Source of the DNA: DASSUW01 sp963803335
GTDB lineage: Bacteria; Actinomycetota; Thermoleophilia; Solirubrobacterales; Solirubrobacteraceae
Assembly (NCBI GenBank): GCA_963803335.1
Contig: CAWDME010000012.1
Span: forward strand, 682,001-746,000
Length of the DNA: 64,000 bases
Direction of reading: 5' to 3'
Shown here: positions 58,277-64,000 of the stretch, in pieces
Layout of the letters: every line of letters begins with the position of its first letter
Numbering within the stretch: the first letter of the stretch is position 1
Program-made: the position numbers and the translations under genes
Notes under the pieces: generated by a model
The model's database searches: none
Told to the model about the DNA's origin: nothing
Seen by the model: only the letters and a program-made list of their open reading frames with translations

Positions 58277-59265
58277 CGAGTCGCCTCTGGGACGGGCGCC
58301 TCGCCCAGGAGCAGATCCATGACGACGCGCTGGGCGGCCACCGCATCCTGCGCGGCCTGCGCCTCCTGCAGCGCCTCGGTGTCGAGCCGGTCGACGGCGG
58401 CGTCGAGCCGCCGGATCGTCTGGATGCTCTGCCGCGCGGCCTCGACTGGGTCCTCGCGGAAGGGGAACTGATCGAGCAGGATCGGCTTGTCCCAGCCGAT
58501 CTTGCGCACCTCGTTGAAGAACTCGAGCGTCTCGACGAGGTGGACCGAGCCCACGAGCATGTCGTCGTCCCACTCGCGCCAGTTGTCATTGACCTCGATC
58601 GTGAAGAGCCGGCCGAGCCCATGGACGAGCGATAGCACGTCGGCCGGGGTCTCCTTCGCGAACAGCGAGTGGCCCAGGTCGACGACGATGCCCACATCGT
58701 CGCGGCCGAGCGTCTGGATGCCCACGAGCGTGCGGGCGGCCGTCGCCAGGCTGATGTGCGTCCGCGGCTCCTTCGTCTTGTACTCGATGGCGACCCGGAT
58801 CGCGGGATCCATCTCGGCGACCGTCCGCACGCCCTCGAGCTGCAGTCGCCACAGCTCGCGGTAGTCAGCCTGGAAGGGGTAGTCGAACCCGTCCTGCCCC
58901 GGCCACAGCTTCACCGTGTCGGCGCCGAGCTGGCGCGCTGCGTCGACCGCCTCCTCGCAGCGCGCGATCGCGCGGCGACGCACCGCCGGGTCGGGGTTCG
59001 TGAACGCCCCACCGGTGAATTCGCGCGTGTAGATGTGCGGCGTGATGCACCACGTCGACAGGCTCCCGGCGTCGAGGGCCCGCTTGACGTCGGCGACGCC
59101 GATGTCGGGATCCGAGAACGGATAGTTGATGTCGAGCACCTCGAGATCGCCGACAGAAGCGGCGCGCTCGATCGCCTCCAGCGTGCTGACCTCCGGCCCA
59201 TAGGCGTCGGTCGCGTAGCGATCGACGAACTGGCCGAACATCCAGATTCCAGCTCCGAACTTCAT
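58273..59265 (-). CDS. sugar isomerase/epimerase, xylose-isomerase-like TIM barrel
   Basis: A 330-residue enzyme of the AP-endonuclease-2/xylose-isomerase-like superfamily. The start at 59265 follows GGAGGGGAGA. The barrel begins MKFGAGIWMFGQFVDRYATD. Metal-site residues are expected in VAIEYKTKEPR (Glu), GIVVDLGHSLFAKE (Asp, His), FTIEVNDNWREWDDDM (Glu, Asn, Asp) and LLDQFPFRED. No signal peptide. In this operon it should isomerise an imported aldose to a ketose for the kinase next door. D-apiose to apulose is the best guess from gene company, unproven. Confidence 0.85.
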   Translation of the reverse strand: MKFGAGIWMFGQFVDRYATDAYGPEVSTLEAIERAASVGDLEVLDINYPFSDPDIGVADVKRALDAGSLSTWCITPHIYTREFTGGAFTNPDPAVRRRAIARCEEAVDAARQLGADTVKLWPGQDGFDYPFQADYRELWRLQLEGVRTVAEMDPAIRVAIEYKTKEPRTHISLATAARTLVGIQTLGRDDVGIVVDLGHSLFAKETPADVLSLVHGLGRLFTIEVNDNWREWDDDMLVGSVHLVETLEFFNEVRKIGWDKPILLDQFPFREDPVEAARQSIQTIRRLDAAVDRLDTEALQEAQAAQDAVAAQRVVMDLLLGEAPVPEATR

Positions 59266-59280
59266 TCTCCCCTCCTGCTC

Positions 59281-59306
59281 TGCATATCTATTCAATAGTG
59301 AATGCA
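59281..59306. promoter_or_regulatory. operator site A upstream of the isomerase-transporter operon
   Basis: TGCATATCTATTCA (59281-59294) is repeated exactly at site B (62660-62673). ATTCA-ATAG-TGAAT (59290-59303) is an inverted repeat, also seen at site B with a different spacer. It lies 15 bases before the start codon and just downstream of the predicted -10. Confidence 0.7.
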
Positions 59307-59313
59307 GACACGA

Positions 59314-60804
59314 CTATGTGTAGTGCGTGCTGCCATGGCTGTCAAGCGGCTGCGTGACCGCGCGCTGCGCCCGCGCCCGGGCCACCGCCGCATGCCACTG
59401 CGAGACGCGTTGGCGCCGCGACGGCTCCGCCTCCTCGGCCACGTAGACCGTGGCTTCGCGGTCGAGCCGCTCGAGCGCGTCGCGGTCCCAGATCCCGGCT
59501 CCGACGCCGGCCAGGTGGGCGGCACCGAGCGCCGACAGCTCGCGCGCGGCCGCGACGGCGACCCGCCGGCCGCTGGTGTCGGCCTGCAGCTGCATCAGCA
59601 CCGGGTTCGCCGTCGGGCCACCGTCGGCCAGCAGCGTCTCGACCGGCGCGACCTCGCGGTCGACGGCGGCGACGACGTCCTCCACCTGGAAAGCGATCGA
59701 CTCGAGCGCGGCGCGGGCGAGTTGCGGCACGCGCGTACCGAAGCTCAGTCCCGAGAGCAGGCCGACGGCCTCGTCGTCCCACCACGGCGCGCCGAGGCCG
59801 CCGAACGCCGGCACGAGGTGGACGCCGTCGCTACTGGGCGCGGCCCGCTCGGCCAGCTCGTCCGGTGGGATCTCGAGCACGGCCGCGAGCCATGTGAGCG
59901 TCGCGCCGCTGGCGCGGATATTGCCCTCGACCGCGTGGTGCGGCTCGCCGTCGTCCCAGGCGACCGTGGCGCACAGCGCCTCGGAGCCCTCCTCGGGCAG
60001 CCGCCCGAGGCTCATGATCGAGGAGCCGGTGCCGTAGGTCGCCTTCACGTGACCGGGGCGCCAGCCGGCGTGGGCGAACAGCGCGGCATGCGAATCGCCC
60101 ATGACCGCGTGCACCGGGATTCCGTCCGGGAGCGGCGGCAGTCCGCGCACCGCCGGAAACGGGCCGACGGAGGACACCACCGCTCCAAGCACGCGCTCCG
60201 GGATGCCGAACAGGTCGAGCAGCTCCGGGTGCCACTGGCACGTCCGCACGTCGAGCAGCTGGGTCCGCGAGGCGTTGCCGACCTCGACGACGTGGTCGCC
60301 GCCGAGCCGACTCAGCAGCCACGAGTCGACGGTCCCGAGGCAGAGGTCGCCGCGGCGGCTGCGCGCGCGGTCGGGGTCGTAGGCGTCGAGCAGCCAGGTC
60401 GCCTTCGGCGCCGAGAACATCGGGTCGACGGGCAGCCCGCTCAACGCGCGGACGCGGTCGGCGGCGCCTTCCGCGCGCAGCCGCGCGCAATGCGGCGACG
60501 TACGCTGGTCCTGCCAGCTGAGGAGCGGACCGACGGGCTCGCCGGTCGCTCGCTCCCACAACGCGAGCGACTCGCGCTGATTGGTCAGGCCGACGGCGGC
60601 GACCGCGGCCGGGTCATGGCCGCTCAGGCAGTCGGCGACGGCTGCGCGCACGCTGTCCCAGATCTCCGTCGCCGACTGCTCCACCCAGCCGGGCTGGGGA
60701 TGCGATTGGCCAACAGCGGCCGAGCCGCGGTCGACGATCCGGCCGGCGGCGTCGACGACCACCGCCTTGGTGGCACTCGTGCCCTGGTCGATCGCGAGGA
60801 TCAT
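59314..60804 (-). CDS. FGGY-family carbohydrate kinase
   Basis: A 496-residue sugar kinase from the ATG at 60804, giving MILAIDQGTSATKAVVVDAA (phosphate-1 loop). Other marks: GLTNQRESLALWERATG, GWVEQSATEIWDSV, substrate Asp region VMGDSHAALFAHAGW, ATP-binding TYGTGSSIMS and the C-terminal LLADGGPTANPVLMQLQADT and GAAHLAGVGAG. It resembles glycerol/xylulose kinases. With a split transketolase before it and an isomerase after it, a ketopentose such as apulose is likely. It follows the transketolase gene after 4 bases. Confidence 0.9.
   Translation of the reverse strand: MILAIDQGTSATKAVVVDAAGRIVDRGSAAVGQSHPQPGWVEQSATEIWDSVRAAVADCLSGHDPAAVAAVGLTNQRESLALWERATGEPVGPLLSWQDQRTSPHCARLRAEGAADRVRALSGLPVDPMFSAPKATWLLDAYDPDRARSRRGDLCLGTVDSWLLSRLGGDHVVEVGNASRTQLLDVRTCQWHPELLDLFGIPERVLGAVVSSVGPFPAVRGLPPLPDGIPVHAVMGDSHAALFAHAGWRPGHVKATYGTGSSIMSLGRLPEEGSEALCATVAWDDGEPHHAVEGNIRASGATLTWLAAVLEIPPDELAERAAPSSDGVHLVPAFGGLGAPWWDDEAVGLLSGLSFGTRVPQLARAALESIAFQVEDVVAAVDREVAPVETLLADGGPTANPVLMQLQADTSGRRVAVAAARELSALGAAHLAGVGAGIWDRDALERLDREATVYVAEEAEPSRRQRVSQWHAAVARARAQRAVTQPLDSHGSTHYT
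59317..59345 (-). promoter_or_regulatory. promoter of the isomerase-transporter operon
   Basis: On the minus strand TTGACA (59345-59340) is followed after 17 bases by TACACA (59322-59317). The -35 is a perfect sigma-70 consensus and sits inside the end of the kinase gene. Transcription would begin near 59310, just before operator A. Confidence 0.55.
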
Positions 60805-60808
60805 CGGC

Positions 60809-61765
60809 TCAGGCCCGCACGACGTCGCGCGCCGCGTCGACGATGCCATCGGCGTTGAGTCCGAAGTGGTCGAGCAGGTACGAGGCGCTGCCGGTCGGCG
60901 CGAACTCACGGCGGATGCCGAGCATGCGCATCCTCACGGGCCGATGCTCGACGACGACGGCGGCGACCGCGGCACCGAGGCCGCCGGTGGTTGTGGCTTC
61001 TTCGACGGTGACGATCCCGCGCGTCTCGCGCGCCGCCTCGAGCACCGCCTGCTCGTCGAGCGGCTCGACGAACGCGGTGTTGACCACGCGCGCGCCGATC
61101 CCCTCCTCGCGCAGCCGCTCGGCCGCCTCGAGCGCCCTCGACACCATCGTGCCGATCGCAATGATCGTGACGTCGTCGCCGTCGGCGAGGCGGACGCTGG
61201 TGGCCGGGCCGAACGAGGCGCCGTCGGGAGTGACGTCCGGCACCTTGAAGCGCGGTATGCGCATGTAGACCGGCCCCGCGCCGGCCGCGGCCCACCGCAC
61301 CGCCGCCCGGGTCTGCGGACGGTCTGCCGGCACAACCACCTTCAGGTTCGCGATCGCGCGCGTCCATGACAGGTCCTCGATCGAGTGGTGCGTCGGACCG
61401 AGCTCGCCGTACGCCATGCCCGGGCTCTGGCCGCAGAGCACGACCGGCACGTCGCTGTAGGCCGCGTCGGCCTTGATCTGCTCGAGCGCGCGGCCGGTGA
61501 GGAACGGCGCCGCGGCGGACACGAACGGGATGAGGCCGCCGTTGGCGAGCCCTGCGCCGACGCCGACGAGGTCCTGCTCGGCGATGCCGACGTTGACGAG
61601 CCGATCGGGGAACGCCTCGCGGAACCCGACGAGGTTGCTCGACCCCACGGAGTCGTTGCAGACGGCGACGATCCGGTCGTCCTCGCCGGCGAGCGCAGTG
61701 AGCTCCTCAGCGAACGCCTTGCGGCAGTCGTACGTCTGCGCATCCCGGGTCAGCTGGAAGGTCAT
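60809..61765 (-). CDS. transketolase, C-terminal subunit
   Basis: A 318-residue protein corresponding to the pyrimidine-binding and C-terminal domains of transketolase. RLVNVGIAEQDLVGVGAGLA includes the catalytic Glu (AEQ) that activates thiamine diphosphate. YGELGPTHHSIEDLSWTRAI and PVYMRIPRFKVPDV follow, then the C-terminal domain (GDDVTIIAIGTMVSRALEAA). It needs the N-terminal subunit encoded upstream; the ATG overlaps that stop (ATGA). Such split enzymes occur in catabolic clusters, for example for apulose 4-phosphate. Confidence 0.92.
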   Translation of the reverse strand: MTFQLTRDAQTYDCRKAFAEELTALAGEDDRIVAVCNDSVGSSNLVGFREAFPDRLVNVGIAEQDLVGVGAGLANGGLIPFVSAAAPFLTGRALEQIKADAAYSDVPVVLCGQSPGMAYGELGPTHHSIEDLSWTRAIANLKVVVPADRPQTRAAVRWAAAGAGPVYMRIPRFKVPDVTPDGASFGPATSVRLADGDDVTIIAIGTMVSRALEAAERLREEGIGARVVNTAFVEPLDEQAVLEAARETRGIVTVEEATTTGGLGAAVAAVVVEHRPVRMRMLGIRREFAPTGSASYLLDHFGLNADGIVDAARDVVRA

Positions 61766-62643
61766 CGCGACAGCTCCTCGAGCGCGGCCTGCACCTGTTC
61801 GGGGCTCGGCACCTTGTGATGCCACTCGACGCGGTCCTCGATGAACGACACGCCCTTGCCCTTGATCGTGTTGGCGATCACTGCGACGGGCTTGCCCGTG
61901 GTCGACGGCGCGAACGCATCCATCAGGGCGCCGTAGTCGTGGCCGTCGATCTCGCGCACCTCCCAGCCGAAGCTCTCCCACTTGGGCGCGAACGGCTCGA
62001 GCCGCTTGGTCTCCTCCGTCCCCGCGCCCTGCTGCAGCCGGTTGCGATCGACGATCGCCGTCATCGTCGCCAGCTCGTAGTGGGGTGCCGTCATCGCCGC
62101 CTCCCAGTTGCTCCCCTCCTGCATCTCGCCGTCGCCGAGCACAACGAACGTGCGCCACGAGGCCCCGCGCAGCTTCCCCGCCAGGGCGCAGCCGACCGCG
62201 ACCGGGAAGCCGTGGCCGAGCGGCCCGGTGTTGGTCTCCACGCCCGGCACCTTCTTGCGGTCCGGATGCCCGTTGAGCATCGACAGCGGCGCCATGAACG
62301 TGTGCAGCTCCTCGCGAGAGAAGAAGCCGCAGTGCGCGAGCGTCGCGTAGAGCGCGCCGGCGCAGTGCCCTTTGCTGAGGACGAACCGGTCGCGATCCGG
62401 GCGGTCGGGATGCTCGGGGTCGACGTTCAGCACCGCCCCGAACAGGGTCACGAGGATGTCCGTGACGGACAGGTCGCCGCCGATGTGCCCCAGCTGCGCC
62501 GCGTCGATCATCGTGACGATGTCGCGTCGGACCCCCACGGCGGTCTCCCCCAACGCTGCCACCCGCTCCGCGCGCGAGGCGCGATCCATGCTCCATCGCC
62601 GCTCCGCGTAGGCCGCAGCGGCCGTGGAGTCAGCTACGAGCAT
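61762..62643 (-). CDS. transketolase, N-terminal subunit
   Basis: A 293-residue thiamine-diphosphate-binding subunit. The start at 62643 follows GGAGGGGAG; an upstream ATG at 62664 lies inside the operator. Marks: AQLGHIGGDLSVTDILVTLF, DRFVLSKGHCAGALYATLAH, NTGPLGHGFPVAVGCALAGK, GDGEMQEGSNWEAAM (GDG motif for Mg-ThDP) and IVDRNRLQQ (Asn after about 26 residues). Together with the C-terminal subunit it makes a full transketolase. It leads the second leftward operon of the regulon. Confidence 0.93.
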   Translation of the reverse strand: MLVADSTAAAAYAERRWSMDRASRAERVAALGETAVGVRRDIVTMIDAAQLGHIGGDLSVTDILVTLFGAVLNVDPEHPDRPDRDRFVLSKGHCAGALYATLAHCGFFSREELHTFMAPLSMLNGHPDRKKVPGVETNTGPLGHGFPVAVGCALAGKLRGASWRTFVVLGDGEMQEGSNWEAAMTAPHYELATMTAIVDRNRLQQGAGTEETKRLEPFAPKWESFGWEVREIDGHDYGALMDAFAPSTTGKPVAVIANTIKGKGVSFIEDRVEWHHKVPSPEQVQAALEELSR

Positions 62644-62659
62644 CTCCCCTCCGATACAT

Positions 62660-62682
62660 TGCATATCTATTCATTATTGAAT
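62660..62682. promoter_or_regulatory. operator site B upstream of the transketolase-kinase operon
   Basis: TGCATATCTATTCA (62660-62673), identical to site A, followed by the inverted repeat ATTCA-TTAT-TGAAT (62669-62682). It begins 17 bases before the start codon, almost the same spacing as site A. Confidence 0.7.
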
Positions 62683-62695
62683 TGCTAATCACGCA

Positions 62696-62723
62696 ACCAT
62701 AGCGTTCGCCGCCCCCCTGTCAA
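62696..62723 (-). promoter_or_regulatory. promoter of the transketolase-kinase operon
   Basis: On the minus strand TTGACA (62723-62718), then 16 bases, then TATGGT (62701-62696). Both boxes are close to sigma-70 consensus. The operator lies about 13 bases past the -10, a place suited to repression. Confidence 0.65.
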
Positions 62724-62766
62724 GAGGCAGCGAGGGAGGTGTCGGTGCGGTGACGCGCCAGGCGCG

Positions 62767-63774
62767 TCAGGCAGGCGGCGCGTCGGCGATGAGCCGCTCG
62801 GCGGTGACGTGATCAGTGATCAGGACGTTGACCCACTTGCCGAGGATCGCGCCCCGGATGGCCTCGTACTTGCGCTCGCCGCCGGCGACGCCGACGGAAC
62901 GGTCGACGCGGCGGAGCCGCTCGAGCGTGATCCCGATCACGCGCCGGTCGAGGTCGGCCTCGATCGGGCGGCCGGTCGCGTCGAAAAAGCGCAGGCAGAC
63001 GTCGCCGACCGCACCCTTGCGGCCGAGCGCCTCGAGCTCCTTCTCCGAGAAGATGTTGCCGCTGCTCTGCAGGACGGTCGACGGCTCGAGTGCGCCGATG
63101 CCGACGAGCGCCAGCGTGAGGTCCTGGAGCGCGTCCATCGCCTCGCGGACGTACTGGTCGCTCATCAGCACCTCGCGCGCCTGCGGTGAGGCGGCGACGC
63201 CCGGCGCCAGCAGGAACGTCGGCTTGGCGCCCGTCACGTCGGCGAACCGCTGATTGAGCCGCGCCGCGTGCCCCGCGGCGGCCGGGTTGCCGACGCCGCC
63301 CATCAACTGGACCACGCGCTCGGCTGACACGCGCGACGTCCGCCGCATGGCCTCGACGGCGGCGAGCAGCGTCGCGCTCCATGACGACAGGCCCACGACG
63401 TCCCCCCCGGTCAGCGTCGCCTCGAGGTAGGCGGCCGCGCTCACGCCGAGCTCGTACGTGATTCCTTCGTCGGAGGTGTCGAAGGCCTCGACGACCACGG
63501 AGTCGCGCAGCCCGTAGGCGCGCTCGAGCGCGTCCTCGAGGCCGGTCCGGACGCCTTCCGGCACGATCACCATCGTCCGCACGATGCCTTCCAGCTGCGC
63601 CTGCTTGAGCAGGCGCGACACGCGGGCCTGCGAGATGTGCAGGCGGCGCGCGATCTCGGGCTGGAGCACCCCGTGCTCGTGGTACAGCCGCGCCACCTTG
63701 GTCATCAGGCGAAGCTGCTCGTCACGACGGCCCCCGGGGCTCGCGAACCTTCGGGCGGGCTCGGGTGTGGCCAC
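62767..63774 (-). CDS. SorC-family sugar-responsive regulator
   Basis: A 335-residue regulator. The helix-turn-helix (about 22-60) reads LMTKVARLYHEHGVLQPEIA, RRLHISQARVSRLLKQAQLE. The sugar-phosphate-binding domain follows: VVGLSSWSATLLAAVEAMRR, VVQLMGGVGNPAAAGHAARL, PTFLLAPGVAASPQAREVLM, GDVCLRFFDATGRPIEADLD. I prefer the GTG at 63774; an ATG at 63849 would abut a palindrome and leave no room for a ribosome site. SorC proteins respond to phosphorylated sugars, so it should sense a pathway intermediate and control sites A, B and the palindrome at 63850. Confidence 0.9.
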   Translation of the reverse strand: MATPEPARRFASPGGRRDEQLRLMTKVARLYHEHGVLQPEIARRLHISQARVSRLLKQAQLEGIVRTMVIVPEGVRTGLEDALERAYGLRDSVVVEAFDTSDEGITYELGVSAAAYLEATLTGGDVVGLSSWSATLLAAVEAMRRTSRVSAERVVQLMGGVGNPAAAGHAARLNQRFADVTGAKPTFLLAPGVAASPQAREVLMSDQYVREAMDALQDLTLALVGIGALEPSTVLQSSGNIFSEKELEALGRKGAVGDVCLRFFDATGRPIEADLDRRVIGITLERLRRVDRSVGVAGGERKYEAIRGAILGKWVNVLITDHVTAERLIADAPPA

Positions 63775-63849
63775 GCCCGGATTGTAAGGGCGGCTCGGGT
63801 GTGCACCCGCGGCGTCGTTCGGGTACTGTGTTTGATGCGTTCTATTCAT

Positions 63850-63869
63850 TGCTGCATATATATGCAGCA
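63850..63869. promoter_or_regulatory. 20-bp perfect palindrome, regulator/secreted gene divergent region
   Basis: TGCTGCATATATATGCAGCA is a perfect palindrome. CTATTCAT of sites A/B-like sequence adjoins it (63842-63849). It overlaps a likely rightward -10 region (TTGATG at 63832-63837, then CATATA or TATATA at 63855-63862). Probably a SorC operator controlling the secreted gene and the regulator itself. Confidence 0.65.
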
Positions 63870-63885
63870 TCGGTGGGAGGAAGCA

Positions 63886-64000
63886 ATGTCACTCGCAGGA
63901 TCTCGGCTCCGCGTGTTGCTGATCGCAGCCGCCGCCGCGGTGACCATGAGCACCGGCGTCGCCCAGGCTCACGGCTCGCGGGGCTGGCACGACGCGAAGC
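63886..64000 (+). CDS. secreted protein, N-terminal part (cut by window edge)
   Basis: GGGAGG precedes the ATG at 63886. The 38 visible residues are a Sec signal peptide (SRLRVLLIAAAAAVTMSTGV, cleavage after AQA) followed by HGSRGWHDAK. The mature part is outside the window, so family is unknown. Divergence from the SorC gene across a shared palindrome makes it a likely regulon member, perhaps a glycosidase or binding protein that supplies the sugar. Confidence 0.7.
   Translation, partial: MSLAGSRLRVLLIAAAAAVTMSTGVAQAHGSRGWHDAK

Noticed and set aside
1..64000. tRNA or rRNA genes
   Set aside because: Reading for T-loop signatures (GGTTCGANTCC) and rRNA cores found none.

Overview
The window is GC-rich DNA, roughly 68-70% G+C by eye. 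Genes are tightly packed, and many joins use ATGA, GTGA or TGATG start/stop overlaps. It looks like chromosome from a high-GC actinobacterium. Evidence for this is a cytochrome bcc-caa3 respiratory gene string with a di-haem QcrC and a three-helix Rieske protein, a deazaflavin-type oxidoreductase, a SigB/F-type sigma factor and NarL-type two-component pairs. The mix recalls soil Thermoleophilia such as Solirubrobacterales, but that is inference from gene content only. No rRNA, tRNA, CRISPR array, phage or insertion sequence was seen.

Layout. 0.2-4.5 kb: an orphan response regulator, a small membrane stress-type protein, a tiny repeat protein, a shortened deazaflavin reductase, a PPC-domain protein, an L,D-transpeptidase and a decayed cation/proton antiporter. 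4.5-12 kb: HtrA-like protease, MMPL exporter, SigB/F-type sigma factor, Crp-like regulator and a histidine kinase/response regulator pair. 12-24 kb: GH15 glycosidase, SDR, enolase-superfamily enzyme, DedA, a coupled pyruvate-oxidase-like/D-lactate-dehydrogenase-like pair, YihY, a lipoprotein and small membrane proteins. 24.5-31 kb: an unusual transporter fused to seven peptidoglycan-binding-type repeats and a winged-helix-like tail, then DUF4396, P19-like, a deletion-derived mini-MMPL, an M23 peptidase and a seven-repeat FG-GAP protein.

33-41 kb is a respiratory operon: ctaC-ctaD-ctaE, a small membrane protein, a haem-less cytochrome c remnant, qcrC-qcrA-qcrB, a 14-codon ORF, ctaG and a lipoprotein stub. 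It is followed by about 1 kb of gene-poor DNA and a second two-component pair. 44.8-51.7 kb holds an operon reading leftward, dehydrogenase-livK-livH-livMG-livF-aroQ, which ends in a strong terminator and faces a TetR gene across a palindrome. Together these suggest uptake and oxidation of quinate, shikimate or a related hydroaromatic acid.

53.5-64 kb is a sugar-catabolic regulon: ribose-type ABC transporter, DUF2291 protein, TIM-barrel isomerase, FGGY kinase, split transketolase, a SorC-family regulator and a secreted protein cut by the window edge. Two leftward promoters each carry the same 14-base motif just downstream of the -10 element. A 20-bp palindrome lies between the regulator and the secreted gene. 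Isomerase plus kinase plus two-subunit transketolase is the set known for D-apiose catabolism, which is the best guess for the substrate. A DUF1593-type secreted gene at the end of the transporter operon survives only as its two ends.
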